Below are positions 25,592 through 34,560 of a stretch of DNA of 64,000 nucleotides, piece by piece. The notes beneath the pieces were generated by a model. The model saw nothing but the letters and a program-made list of their open reading frames with translations. It had not been told where the DNA came from and ran no database searches. Every line of letters begins with the position of its first letter. The stretch's first letter is position 1. Position numbers and translations under genes: made by a program. This stretch comes from Kocuria varians (GTDB lineage Bacteria > Actinomycetota > Actinomycetes > Actinomycetales > Micrococcaceae): the NCBI RefSeq assembly GCF_006539885.1, contig NZ_BJNW01000002.1:1-64000 (forward strand), given 5' to 3'.

Positions 25592-26769
25592 GCGCCGGTC
25601 CCTCCGGTCTCGGTGTCCCGCGGGTCGTCCTGCGTGGTGAAGCCGGCCTGGTAGTCCAGGTACTCGGCGCGCTCCGCCTCGACGAGCGAGTGGGGCTCGG
25701 CGTAGGCCTTGGCGAAGGACTCCTCGAACGCGGGCGGGGTCATCGCGAGGACCTCCGCGCGCAGCTCGTGCGCCAGCTCGTCGTTCTCGCGGGCCACGGT
25801 CTCGAAGAACTCGTCGTCGACGTCGTGGTGGGTGCGCAGGTGCACCCGCAGCCGCTCGATGGGGTCCAGGTGGCCCCACTCGTCCTCCTCGTCCCGCTCG
25901 CGGTACTTGGTGGGGTCGTCCGCCGTGGTGTGGGCGCCCATGCGGTAGGTCTCGGCCTCGATCAGCACGGGCCCCTCCCCCGCGCGCAGCTTCTCGAGCG
26001 CGTAGCGGGTCGCGGCGACGACGCCCAGGACGTCGTTGCCGTCCACGCGCAGCCCCTCGAAGCCGTAGCCCGCGGCGCGGGTGGCCAGAGGCACGCGGGA
26101 CTGCGTGGCGAACGGCACGGAGATGGCCCACTGGTTGTTCTGGATGAAGAACAGCACGGGCGCGTCGTAGGAGGCCGCGAAGACCATCGACTCGTGGATC
26201 TCACCCTCGGTGCTCGCACCGTCTCCGAAGTACGCCACGACGGCCTCCGGCTCCGTCTCCGGCGGCGTGCCCTCGCTCTCCGCGGCGCGCCGGTCCAGGG
26301 CGGTGCCCATGGCGTAGCCGACGGCGTGCGGCACCTGGGAGGCGAGCACCATGGTGTACAGGTTCATCTGGTGCTCCTCGGGATCCCACCCCCCGGCGGT
26401 GATCCCGCGGAACAGCTGCATGAGCTCCGCCGGGCGGACACCGCGCTCGAACGCCACGGCGTGCTCACGGTAGGACGGGAAGAGCCGGTCGGTGGGCCGC
26501 GTGGGCCACGCCGAGCCCACCTGGGCCGCCTCCTGGCCACGCAGGGGGACCCACAGCACCAGCTGCCCCTGGCGCTGCAGGGACGTGCCTTCCTTGTCCA
26601 CCCGGCGCGCGGCCGTCATGGAGCGGTAGAGGTGCTGGAGGTCCTCCAGGGTGAGGTCCTCGACGTACGGGGACAGTGCCGGGTCCTCCCGCACCTCACC
26701 GCGCTCGTCCAGGAGCTGGTGCCGCGGGAGCGTGCCGGCCGCGGCGTCGTGGTGGCTGGGTGCTGTCAT
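25588..26769 (-). CDS. bkdA: 2-oxoacid dehydrogenase E1 component, alpha subunit
   Basis: 393 aa. Thiamine-diphosphate motif GDGASTEGEIHES...NNQWAIS is present, along with the phosphorylation-loop region YRMGAHTTADDPTKYR typical of branched-chain E1alpha (pyruvate forms differ). ATG 26769 (MTAPSHHD) chosen; a GTG at 26871 would lengthen it into the intergenic region. 113 bp after the aminotransferase gene on the same strand. Feeds acyl groups to the E2 encoded downstream; the E3 subunit is not in this window. Confidence 0.95.
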   Translation of the reverse strand: MTAPSHHDAAAGTLPRHQLLDERGEVREDPALSPYVEDLTLEDLQHLYRSMTAARRVDKEGTSLQRQGQLVLWVPLRGQEAAQVGSAWPTRPTDRLFPSYREHAVAFERGVRPAELMQLFRGITAGGWDPEEHQMNLYTMVLASQVPHAVGYAMGTALDRRAAESEGTPPETEPEAVVAYFGDGASTEGEIHESMVFAASYDAPVLFFIQNNQWAISVPFATQSRVPLATRAAGYGFEGLRVDGNDVLGVVAATRYALEKLRAGEGPVLIEAETYRMGAHTTADDPTKYRERDEEDEWGHLDPIERLRVHLRTHHDVDDEFFETVARENDELAHELRAEVLAMTPPAFEESFAKAYAEPHSLVEAERAEYLDYQAGFTTQDDPRDTETGGTGA

Positions 26770-26881
26770 GTGGGGTCTCGATCCTTCCGCAGTGGTGCCG
26801 CCCGCCGCTTCCGCGGACGAGGGCTCCGGGGTGCTGGCGGGCCTCGGTGCTCGGGGTCCTGTGTTCTTCACGGTCCCGGTC

Positions 26882-28135
26882 TCACCCGCCCACGACGGGC
26901 ATGGTGCTGGGGTGCGGGAACTCGGCGCACACCTCCAGGAAACGCGTGTTCGCCTCCGGCTCCCCGATGCTGACGCGCACGCCCTCCGCACCGAAGCGCC
27001 GGACGGACAGCGCGTGCTCGTCGCACACCCGGGCGAACGCCTCGCTGTGCTCCCCGAGCGGCAACCACACGAAGTTGGCCTGGGTCTCAGGGTACTGCCA
27101 GCCCAGTTCCGTGAGGCTCCGCAGCACCCTGTCGCGCTCGTCCACCACGCGCTGCACGCGCTCCTGCACCTGGTCGATGTTCTCGATCGACGCCACGGCG
27201 GCCAGCTGCGCGACCTCGGTCACTCCAAAGGCGGGCGCGCTCCGGCGCAGGTACCGGGTGACCTCCTGCTGGGCCACGGTGTATCCCACCCGCAGCCCCG
27301 CCAGCCCGTGGGCCTTGGAGAAGGTGCGCAGCGAGACCACGTTCGGGTGCTCCCGGTAGAGCTCGATGCCGTCCGCCAGCCCATCGAGGCGCTGGAACTC
27401 GGTGTACGCCTCGTCCACGACGACCACCACGTGGGACGGAACCTTCCCCAGGAACTCCCGCACGGCGTCGTCGCGCAGGCTGGGGCCCGTGGGGTTGTTG
27501 GGGGTGCACAGCAGGACCACGCGGGTGCGGTCCGTGACGGCGGCGGCCATGGCGTCGAGGTCGTGGGAGCCGTCCGGGAGGTTGGGCACCTGCACGCTCG
27601 TGGCCCCGGCCAAGCCCACGGAGATGGGGTAGGCCTCGAAGGAGCGCCACGCGTAGACCACCTCGTCCGGGCGGCCGTCCTCCCCCGTCCCCGCGAACGC
27701 GGCGAGGAGCTGGTTGAGTGCACCGAGGCTGCCCGCCCCGGCCACGATGTCCTCGGCGGGAACCCCCAGGTGCGCGGAGAGCGCCTCGCGCACGGCGGTG
27801 GCCGCCGGGTCCGGGTAGCGGTTGAAGGCGTCGAAGGAGGCCAGTGCCTCGCGCACCGCAGGGACGGCGCCGAACGGGTTCTCGTTGGAGGCGAGCTTGT
27901 AGGCCACCAGCCCCGGCACCTCGCTCGCGGGCTTGCCGGCCGCGTAGGCCGGGAGCCTGCCCAGGGCGGCGCGCGGTGTGATGCACCTCGTGCTCTGCGT
28001 CCCGTCCGAGCCCTCCGATGCCTCGGTCCCCGTTGCGGAGCCTGAAACCGCCGAGGCACCCGGCCCGTCGGGGGTGACGGGCTCCCCGGGGGTGGCCGGT
28101 CCGGAGGCGGTCGCCGAATTCTCCATAGGTGCCAT
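26882..28135 (-). CDS. Histidinol-phosphate/aromatic aminotransferase (HisC-Pat type)
   Basis: 417 aa PLP enzyme, fold type I. PLP Lys lies in TFSKAHGLAGLRVG (near 273), Asp/Tyr in VVDEAYTEFQ, and phosphate/carboxylate Arg in VRVSIG near the C-terminus. HisC-like spacing and KLASNENPFG near residue 80 are diagnostic. The first ~50 residues are Pro/Gly/Ser-rich and outside the fold. ATG 28135 and ATG 28126 are both possible. Not with other his genes; it heads the bkd cluster. Pat-type aromatic aminotransferase is an alternative to HisC. Confidence 0.87.
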   Translation of the reverse strand: MAPMENSATASGPATPGEPVTPDGPGASAVSGSATGTEASEGSDGTQSTRCITPRAALGRLPAYAAGKPASEVPGLVAYKLASNENPFGAVPAVREALASFDAFNRYPDPAATAVREALSAHLGVPAEDIVAGAGSLGALNQLLAAFAGTGEDGRPDEVVYAWRSFEAYPISVGLAGATSVQVPNLPDGSHDLDAMAAAVTDRTRVVLLCTPNNPTGPSLRDDAVREFLGKVPSHVVVVVDEAYTEFQRLDGLADGIELYREHPNVVSLRTFSKAHGLAGLRVGYTVAQQEVTRYLRRSAPAFGVTEVAQLAAVASIENIDQVQERVQRVVDERDRVLRSLTELGWQYPETQANFVWLPLGEHSEAFARVCDEHALSVRRFGAEGVRVSIGEPEANTRFLEVCAEFPHPSTMPVVGG

Positions 28136-28168
28136 GCTAGCGCCCGGGATGCCCGGAAGAACGGTGCG

Positions 28169-30217
28169 TCAGCGCTGCTCCCACCCTTCGTAGACGTAGG
28201 TCTCGGTGCGCGTGCCCGCTCCGTGGGGGATCGCCTCCGCGAGTCGCCGTTCGTGCTCCGCGACCGCGGGGTGGTGGGACCGCGAGATCCCCTGGGCCCC
28301 CAGCGTGTACAGGTTCATCTCGTGCGCCTTCACGCCCCGGAGACCGTCCTTGGTGGTGGCGCCCTCGTAGGGGGTGTTCACCCGCACCGTGGAGCGGTGC
28401 GCGCCGTCCGGGTTGGGCACGCCGTCCAGCGTGGGGACGAGGTCGTCCACGTGCTCCACCGCCATCACGGACGTCTCCTCCGGGATGGCGAAGTCCCCCA
28501 CGGGCGCGCCGTAGGTGGTGACCGCCTGCACGTCGTAGAGACCGCGGAACGCGCTGTTCGCCGCGAGCCCCGCGGCGTCGATCCCGCCCAGGCTGTGGCC
28601 GGAGAGCACGACGCTGTCCCCCTGCCGGATGCCGGCGTCCCGCAGGGCCTGCACCGCCATCCGCTGGGCCTGCGGGAGGTCCGCGAGCGCAGCGTCGCGC
28701 GTGGCGGTCATGCCGTCCGCAATGCCCTTGAGATCGTGGACGCCCAGCCCGTCCACCCACGCCTCCGTGCCGGTGAGGACCACGGAGTACGCGCTGTGGC
28801 CCTGGGCGTCCGTGGCCTTCTGCACCATCACGGTGCTGTTCTCGAACGGTTCGCCGTCCGGTCCCGCTCCGGAGACGATGTTCTTGGCGTCCTTGAGCGT
28901 GGCCGCCGTGCCCGCCAGGGTGGTGGGCACGGTCCCGGTCGAGGCCACCCCGGAGGGCAGCGCCCGCCCCGGCGCGGCGGTCATGCGGTGCGCCGCCGCG
29001 TTGGCCGGGCTCAGGCCGGTGAAGACCTCGCGCTTCGCCGTTCGCAGCCCCATCGGCATGAGCCACGGCCGCAGAGCGTCCTTCCCGGTGTGGGACATCT
29101 TCTCCGCCGCGCTCAGCAGCCGGCCGGTGCTGCGCGTGGAGAACCAGGTCGGCAGGAGCCCCGCGGCCGCACCCGTCAGGCCCGCGAGGGGGAAGAGAAC
29201 ACACTGGGCGGAGGCCGTGGCCTTGACGGGAAAACTCGACGTGGACCAGTCGGCAGGCTCCGCGGACGCGTCGAGCTCCGCGCCGTAGTCGGTCAGCAGG
29301 TCCACGGCCTTCCAGCGCAGGAACTCTCCCAGCGTCACGCCCGACGACGACGCCGCGCCGGGCCCCGCGGTCGGGGCGCCCGCCCCTTCCGGCGCCGTCG
29401 TGCTCCCAGCGGCCCCGGCAGCGTCCACACCCTCCGCACCGTCCGGCGTGGACAGCCGCAGCTGCAGCCCCGCGTCCAGGATGTCGTCGAGCCCCAGGGG
29501 GCGGATGATCGCATCCGTGCCGCGCGGCCCGCCGCCCCGCACGAGGATGCCGAAGCCGGAGATGCTCACGCGCTCACCGAACTCCGCCACCGAGTCCACG
29601 CCGGCCCGGGCGAACGCGACGTCCAGGTCCTCCACGGTGCGCGAGGCCTCCCGCGCCACCGCAGCGCCGGCCGCACCGAGCGGCGAGTCCAGCAGGGCCG
29701 ACGAGAAGGACCCGGTGAGGGCGTTCTCGGTCAGCTCGTAGCGGCTCAAGGCCAGACCGAGGCGCCCGGCGGTGCCGAGCGTCCCCTCGACCACGCCCAG
29801 CAGGTCCCGGCCCGCGACAAGGCCCAGGGTCACGGCACCGTCGATCTGCGGCTGACCGCTCAGCGACCACAGTTCGAGCTCCGCGGTGACGGGCACGAGC
29901 CCGGCCGTCGTGGCTCCCATGTCCTCGACCACCCGGGCCAGCACCACTGCCGCCTCGTGGATCACCGCGGTGTCCACGCGGACGGCCCCCGCCTCCTCCC
30001 CGGCGGAACCGGGTGCAGCGGTCGGGCCCGCGGACCCGCCGTAGACCTCCATGCTCTCGGTGGCACCCTCCACCGCCGCGGCGACCGTTGCAGGGTCCTC
30101 GAAACCCTCCGCCGCGGGACGCGCAGCGCCGTCACCGCCGTAGAGGAGGTCCTGGAGGTCCTCGGCGCGCCCCTCGACCTCCGTGACGTCCGGGGCGGTC
30201 CCCCTCGCGCCGCTCAC
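28169..30217 (-). CDS. Large alpha/beta-hydrolase, WXG-linked, candidate secreted effector
   Basis: 682 aa. The C-terminal ~250 residues are a lipase-like alpha/beta hydrolase with nucleophile elbow GHSLGG (Ser near 541), an Asp in EHVDDLVPTLDG and a His candidate near SRSHHPAVAEHERR. Residues 1-330 resemble the helical, Ala/Gly-rich N-terminal parts of actinobacterial type VII-associated proteins and have no signal peptide. GTG 30217 overlaps the WXG gene stop by 4 bp. That genetic coupling suggests joint export or function (inference). Substrate may be a lipid ester. No ESX ATPase or membrane genes are seen in the window. Confidence 0.75.
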   Translation of the reverse strand: MSGARGTAPDVTEVEGRAEDLQDLLYGGDGAARPAAEGFEDPATVAAAVEGATESMEVYGGSAGPTAAPGSAGEEAGAVRVDTAVIHEAAVVLARVVEDMGATTAGLVPVTAELELWSLSGQPQIDGAVTLGLVAGRDLLGVVEGTLGTAGRLGLALSRYELTENALTGSFSSALLDSPLGAAGAAVAREASRTVEDLDVAFARAGVDSVAEFGERVSISGFGILVRGGGPRGTDAIIRPLGLDDILDAGLQLRLSTPDGAEGVDAAGAAGSTTAPEGAGAPTAGPGAASSSGVTLGEFLRWKAVDLLTDYGAELDASAEPADWSTSSFPVKATASAQCVLFPLAGLTGAAAGLLPTWFSTRSTGRLLSAAEKMSHTGKDALRPWLMPMGLRTAKREVFTGLSPANAAAHRMTAAPGRALPSGVASTGTVPTTLAGTAATLKDAKNIVSGAGPDGEPFENSTVMVQKATDAQGHSAYSVVLTGTEAWVDGLGVHDLKGIADGMTATRDAALADLPQAQRMAVQALRDAGIRQGDSVVLSGHSLGGIDAAGLAANSAFRGLYDVQAVTTYGAPVGDFAIPEETSVMAVEHVDDLVPTLDGVPNPDGAHRSTVRVNTPYEGATTKDGLRGVKAHEMNLYTLGAQGISRSHHPAVAEHERRLAEAIPHGAGTRTETYVYEGWEQR

Positions 30218-30714
30218 GCGGCGGCCTCCGTCCCATTCCCGACGACGCCGCCCGCGGCAGCGGGGGCGACGGCCAGCCCCGGCGCGGTGGCTCCCCGTGC
30301 GGCGGCTCCCGGCGCAGCTGCTCCCAGAGCGGCGGTGCCCAGCGCGGAGGCGAGGGCACCGGCGAGTCCCCCGCCGAGCTCGGCCAGCGCTTCGACCGCC
30401 CGGATGCGCTCTCCCAGCCCCGCGGCGGCGAGCCTCACGAGCTCGGCGGCCTGTCGCAGCGTCTCCGCACCTTGCCTGGTGTCCGTCCCGTGCCGCTGCG
30501 CCCGGGCCTCGAAGGCCCGCGAGCCCGGACCCGTCCAGCCCTCCTGGCGCGCCACGACGGCCAGACGGGAGGCGAGGTCCTCGAGCTGCTGCGCCGCGGC
30601 GTCGTACCGGGCGGCGAGTCCGTGCAGCCGCTCCTCCACCTGGGAGGCGAGCGCCCAGGGTGCCGTGCCCAGCGGCATCGTGACCGGCGCAGCGGCGCTC
30701 GCGGTGGGGATCAT
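30214..30714 (-). CDS. WXG100-like protein
   Basis: 166 aa. Residues 20-105 are predicted helix-turn-helix hairpin with a WxG turn (EGWTGPGSRAFEAR) and regular heptads (VEERLHGLAARYDAAAQQL; LRQAAELVRLAAAGL), the shape of WXG100/ESX substrates. The remaining ~60 residues are Ala/Gly repeats (GAAAPGAAARGATAPG). ATG 30714 has AAAGGA upstream. It is the first of a two-gene unit with the hydrolase and diverges from purB (30904). Longer than the ~100 aa family norm because of the tail. Confidence 0.75.
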   Translation of the reverse strand: MIPTASAAAPVTMPLGTAPWALASQVEERLHGLAARYDAAAQQLEDLASRLAVVARQEGWTGPGSRAFEARAQRHGTDTRQGAETLRQAAELVRLAAAGLGERIRAVEALAELGGGLAGALASALGTAALGAAAPGAAARGATAPGLAVAPAAAGGVVGNGTEAAA

Positions 30715-30903
30715 GGCCGTGTCCTTTCCTGGCCCTCCGGCGGGTGCGGGGGTGCCACGGGCTCACGCTAGAAGGCGCCGCGAGCGCCGTGACGGGATCG
30801 GACCACAGGTGTGCGCGGGTGCTTCGAGCGGGGTGGGACGGCAGCGGGTGTGCAGTGCGCTCGCCGCGGTGGGACGCGGAGCCGCCGTGGAAGAATGAGG
30901 GCC

Positions 30904-32337
30904 ATGTCGAACACCCCGCAGACCCTTCCCTCCGGACGAGTGGCCCTGGGCCAGCAGGAGCCCGCCATCGCGCTCGGGCCGCTGGACGGCCGCTACCGTC
31001 CCCAGACCGCCGTGCTGGTGGACTTCCTCTCGGAGGCGGCGCTGAACCGCGAGCGCGTGCACGTGGAGGTCGAGTGGTTCATCCACCTGTGCGAGCAGCG
31101 CGCGCTGCCGGGTCTCGAGCCCCTGGGTGAGCGGGAGAAGTCCGGGCTGCGCGCGCTCGTGACCTCGTTCGACGCCGCCGCCGTGGCCGAGCTCGCCGGG
31201 CTGGAGGCCGTCACGGTGCACGACGTCAAGGCGGTGGAGTACTACATCGGACGCCGGCTGCCCGAGCTGGGCCTCGAGCACCTGACCCCGCTCGTGCACT
31301 TCGCGTGCACCTCGGAGGACATCAACAACCTCTCCTACGCCCTGGGCGTGAAGGACGCCGTGGAGCAGGCGTGGCTGCCCGCCGCCCGCGGTCTCGTGGA
31401 GGCCGTCTCCGCCATGGCACGCGAGTCCAAGGCCACCCCCATGCTCTCCCACACGCACGGCCAGCCGGCCACGCCCACCACGCTCGGCAAGGAGCTCGCG
31501 GTCTTCGCGCACCGGCTCGAGCGCCAGGTGCGCCGAGTGGCGGGGACCGAGTTCCTGGGCAAGATCAACGGGGCCACCGGCACGTTCGCGGCGCACGCCG
31601 CCGCGGCCCCGGGGACCGACTGGCCGGAGATCTCCCGCTCCTTCGTGACCGGTCTGGGGCTCACCTGGAACCCGCTGACCACGCAGATCGAGTCCCACGA
31701 CTGGCAGGCCGAGCTGTACTCGGACGTCTCCCGGTTCAACCGGATCCTGCACAACCTCTGCACGGACGTGTGGTCCTACATCTCGATCGGCTACTTCCAG
31801 CAGATCCCCGTGGAGGGCGCCACCGGTTCCTCCACCATGCCGCACAAGGTCAACCCCATCCGCTTCGAGAACGCGGAGGCCAACGCGGAGATCTCGTGCT
31901 CCCTGCTGGACACCCTCGCCACCACGCTCGTGACCTCGCGCTGGCAGCGAGACCTCACGGACTCCTCCTCGCAGCGCAACATCGGGGTGGCCTTCGGGCA
32001 CTCCCTGCTCGCGATCTCCAACGTGGTCAAGGGCCTCGACCGCCTGGACGTGGCCGAGGAGACGCTCGCCGCGGACCTCGACGCCAACTGGGAGGTGCTC
32101 GGCGAGGCCGTGCAGACCGCCATGCGCGCGGAGGCGATCGCCGGGCGCGAGGGCATGGACAACCCCTACGAGCGGCTCAAGGAGCTGACCCGCGGGCACC
32201 GCGTGGATGCCGCGCGCATGCGCGAGTTCATCGCCGGTCTGGGTCTCTCGGACGACGCCGCTCGGCGCCTGAGCGAGCTCACTCCCGGCGGCTACACGGG
32301 CCTGGCCGAGCAGCTCGTGGACGGCTACGGGGTCTGA
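30904..32337 (+). CDS. purB: Adenylosuccinate lyase
   Basis: 477 aa, the long-form PurB of the E. coli type. Fumarase/aspartase superfamily signature GSSTMPHKVNP near residue 309; catalytic His in SHTHGQPATPTT; TSEDINN near 140. Catalyses two steps of purine synthesis (SAICAR to AICAR, adenylosuccinate to AMP). ATG 30904 has GAGGG just upstream. Its 3' end overlaps the convergent GDPD gene by 13 bp. Confidence 0.97.
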   Translation: MSNTPQTLPSGRVALGQQEPAIALGPLDGRYRPQTAVLVDFLSEAALNRERVHVEVEWFIHLCEQRALPGLEPLGEREKSGLRALVTSFDAAAVAELAGLEAVTVHDVKAVEYYIGRRLPELGLEHLTPLVHFACTSEDINNLSYALGVKDAVEQAWLPAARGLVEAVSAMARESKATPMLSHTHGQPATPTTLGKELAVFAHRLERQVRRVAGTEFLGKINGATGTFAAHAAAAPGTDWPEISRSFVTGLGLTWNPLTTQIESHDWQAELYSDVSRFNRILHNLCTDVWSYISIGYFQQIPVEGATGSSTMPHKVNPIRFENAEANAEISCSLLDTLATTLVTSRWQRDLTDSSSQRNIGVAFGHSLLAISNVVKGLDRLDVAEETLAADLDANWEVLGEAVQTAMRAEAIAGREGMDNPYERLKELTRGHRVDAARMREFIAGLGLSDDAARRLSELTPGGYTGLAEQLVDGYGV

Positions 32338-33065
32338 TCCTCGGACGTTCGAATCACGGAGGCCCACTCCGTGATGTGGGCCCGCACGAATCCAATGCCC
32401 GGGCCGGCGAGCGGCAGCTGGGCGGCAGGCACGGGCGAGGACGTCGACGCCGCCCTCCCCGAGAGGTTCTCCCGCTCCCGTTCACCGGAGTTCTCGTCCA
32501 CCAGCTGGCACACCACGGCGGGTGCCGCGCGTTCGAGGAGGTGGCTCACGGCGTCGGCGTCGAAGCTCATGAGGGACACGAGCACCGTCCCGAGCCTGCC
32601 GGTGCGCGGATCCCACCCCCGGCGCTCGAGCAGTGCGAGCAGCGCGTCCTCGAGTCCCCGACCGCGCGGGCTCGGGTGCTTCATCTCCACCGCGAGCCCC
32701 ACGGGGCGGCCGGCGGCGAGCAGCAGGTCCAGGAGCTCATCCAGGGTCATGAACTGCTCCCCCGCGGCGCCGTGCGTGTCCGGAACGGCCACGCCCTTCC
32801 AGGAGGAGTAGTCGACGTTGCGCAGCTGGGCGAGCGTGTGGTCCGCCAGCGCGCCGAGGCCGTCGGAGGTGCGGCCCAGCTGGGCGTCGTGGTGCAGCAC
32901 CAGGTGACCGTCGCTCGAGAGGTGGACGTCGCACTCCACGCCGTCCGCACCGTCCGCCAGGGCCTCGACGAACGCGGCCCGGGTCAGCTCCGGGAAGCTC
33001 GCGGAGGAACCCCGGTGCGCGTAGACGAGCGGGGGTGACGGATGGGAACGCACGGGGAGAGCCAC
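32325..33065 (-). CDS. Glycerophosphodiester phosphodiesterase
   Basis: 246 aa GDPD-family TIM barrel. Catalytic pair in YAHRGSSASFPE and LVLHHDAQLGRTSDG; metal ligands in DGVECDVHLSSDGH and VEMKHPSP. No signal peptide, so cytoplasmic. GTG 33065 chosen because the barrel's first strand begins within 14 residues; a GTG at 33053 is possible. Hydrolyses glycerophosphodiesters to glycerol-3-phosphate. The C-terminus overlaps purB's 3' end on the opposite strand. Confidence 0.93.
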   Translation of the reverse strand: MALPVRSHPSPPLVYAHRGSSASFPELTRAAFVEALADGADGVECDVHLSSDGHLVLHHDAQLGRTSDGLGALADHTLAQLRNVDYSSWKGVAVPDTHGAAGEQFMTLDELLDLLLAAGRPVGLAVEMKHPSPRGRGLEDALLALLERRGWDPRTGRLGTVLVSLMSFDADAVSHLLERAAPAVVCQLVDENSGERERENLSGRAASTSSPVPAAQLPLAGPGIGFVRAHITEWASVIRTSEDQTP

Positions 33066-33133
33066 CCGTCCAGGGTACGAGCCACGGGCCTGCCGTGTCT
33101 GCCCGGGCCACGGGCCGCGGCCCGGACAGCACC

Positions 33134-33166
33134 GCGCCCCGAGAGGCCTGAGCCGTCCCGGGGCGC
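33134..33166 (-). terminator. Possible terminator between minus-strand genes
   Basis: Stem GCGCCCCG / CGGGGCGC with a 17-base loop, 22 bp past the stop of the EcsC-like gene. No T-run. Confidence 0.4.
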
Positions 33167-33187
33167 AGCGGAGGACTGCTCGTCGTG

Positions 33188-33988
33188 TCAGTCCTTCTGG
33201 TCCTTGCCGGACTCCACGGCGGGGTCCTGGGCCACGGTGGTGCCGCCGTCGATCTTCCCGGCCCGGTCCCCGGCGGTCAGCCCGGCAGGGAACTGCGCGG
33301 GGAAGTCGCCGAAGGCATCGCGCGAGGCCTTGATGACCTGGCGGGCCATGGCGAGGTTGGCGCCGCCACCCACCACGGCACCGATGCCGAAGGGCAGGGC
33401 GCGGCCCAGCACCGCACCGGTCTGGCGGGCGAGGAAGCGCTTGACGAACATGCTGCGGATGGTGTGGCCGATGTCGAACTTCTTGGAGTCCGCTCCGGAC
33501 TTCCCGAGCAGCAGACCCCACTTGCCCCCGAGGTTCTTGCTCGTGGACGAGTTGGCGAGCAGCTGGCCCATCAGGGCGTTGCCGTCCTCGCCGAGCATCA
33601 GGGCCATGACCATGGTCCGGTTCTGCTGCTCGTCCTCCGGCTCCACGCCGTGCAGCTCCGCGACCGCCTGCGCGTAGAGCGCGGTGGCCTCGAGGTAGCC
33701 GGCCACTGCCACGGTGGACAGGCCCAGGGAGGCGATGGTGCCGATGCCGGGGACCGCCGCGGTGGCGCCCACTGCGCCGCCGCCCACCGTCACGAAGCGC
33801 ACGTAGAGCTTCTGGGCACGGCGGGCGATCTGCTCGGGGGTCTCGTCCGGGTGCGCCCGGCGTTCATGCTTGATCATCTTGACCACCCAGGGCTGCTGGA
33901 TGCGCAGCGCGTGGTCCAAGAACTTGTTCACCCCGGGCTTGGGCTTGCCGCTCTCGTCAAATGCCTTGTTCAGGGGGTTGGGGGCCAT
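33188..33988 (-). CDS. EcsC-like hypothetical protein
   Basis: 266 aa. Glycine-rich hydrophobic stretches (residues 70-100 and ~200-225) alternate with amphipathic helices; overall pattern GTIASLGLSTVAVAGYLEATALYAQAVAELHG resembles EcsC-family proteins of actinobacteria, of unknown role. Begins MAPNPLNKAFDESG, ends in an acidic hydrophilic tail. ATG 33988 has GAGGAG upstream. Monocistronic or followed by GDPD after a weak hairpin. The family assignment is tentative. Confidence 0.6.
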   Translation of the reverse strand: MAPNPLNKAFDESGKPKPGVNKFLDHALRIQQPWVVKMIKHERRAHPDETPEQIARRAQKLYVRFVTVGGGAVGATAAVPGIGTIASLGLSTVAVAGYLEATALYAQAVAELHGVEPEDEQQNRTMVMALMLGEDGNALMGQLLANSSTSKNLGGKWGLLLGKSGADSKKFDIGHTIRSMFVKRFLARQTGAVLGRALPFGIGAVVGGGANLAMARQVIKASRDAFGDFPAQFPAGLTAGDRAGKIDGGTTVAQDPAVESGKDQKD

Positions 33989-34137
33989 CGACGTCCACTC
34001 CTCGACACGGGTAGCTCTGCTCCGGCGGATCCCACCGGACTCATCACGATCACTATTCCACAGTGCGCTGAGCTTTCCCCGGGGTGTTTTCCCTCAGCGC
34101 ACGAGATGCCCCGGCAGGTCCCCGGGCACCTCGCCGG

Positions 34138-34470
34138 TCAGTGCGTGCTGAACTCCGTGAACGCGTTGCTCGCGGGGCCGAAGTGCTCGTCCACGGTGAT
34201 CACGGCACCGGGAGTGTCCCGGGAGATCAGCGCCTGCAGGAACTTGCCCGTCGCCCACCGGGGGCCTTCGGCAATCACGCTCACCGTGCCGTCGTCGTTG
34301 TTGGTGGCGCTGCCCACGAGCCCGAGCTCCTGGGCCTGCCACCAGCACCAGTGGCGGAAGCCCACGCCCTGCACGGTGCCGTGGACCACGGCGCTCAGGC
34401 CGATGGTCTCGTTGAGGTCCATGGGCTCGGGGGCCCGCCCGGACGCGGGCTGCGGGTGGATAGAGGGCAT
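34138..34470 (-). CDS. acyP: Acylphosphatase
   Basis: 110 aa. The signature [22 protein letters not shown] contains catalytic Arg (GFRHW), and the second-motif Asn is in [16 protein letters not shown]. ~20 residues precede the ~90-aa domain. ATG 34470 has GGAAG seven bases upstream; ATG 34476 in the same frame lies too close to it. Hydrolyses carboxyl-phosphate bonds. Single gene, separated from the SDR by a strong terminator. Confidence 0.93.
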   Translation of the reverse strand: MPSIHPQPASGRAPEPMDLNETIGLSAVVHGTVQGVGFRHWCWWQAQELGLVGSATNNDDGTVSVIAEGPRWATGKFLQALISRDTPGAVITVDEHFGPASNAFTEFSTH

Positions 34471-34494
34471 CTGCATGCTTCCAGGATAGAAGAA

Positions 34495-34540
34495 GGCCCG
34501 GCCCGCGCGCGTCCGGGGAGGACGTCGCGCGGGCCGGGCC
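34495..34540 (-). terminator. Strong terminator after the SDR gene
   Basis: Perfect 15-bp stem (34495-34509 with 34526-34540) whose loop contains a further 5-bp stem CGTCC/GGACG. On the minus strand the stem is followed by TTCTTCT. Confidence 0.8.
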
Positions 34541-34560
34541 GCACCTCAGGAGCGGGTGCC

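Noticed and set aside
24617-26131. 504-aa frame with a long N-terminal extension on E1beta
   Set aside because: Extension is a shadow of E1alpha; the ATGA overlap start at 25591 is correct.
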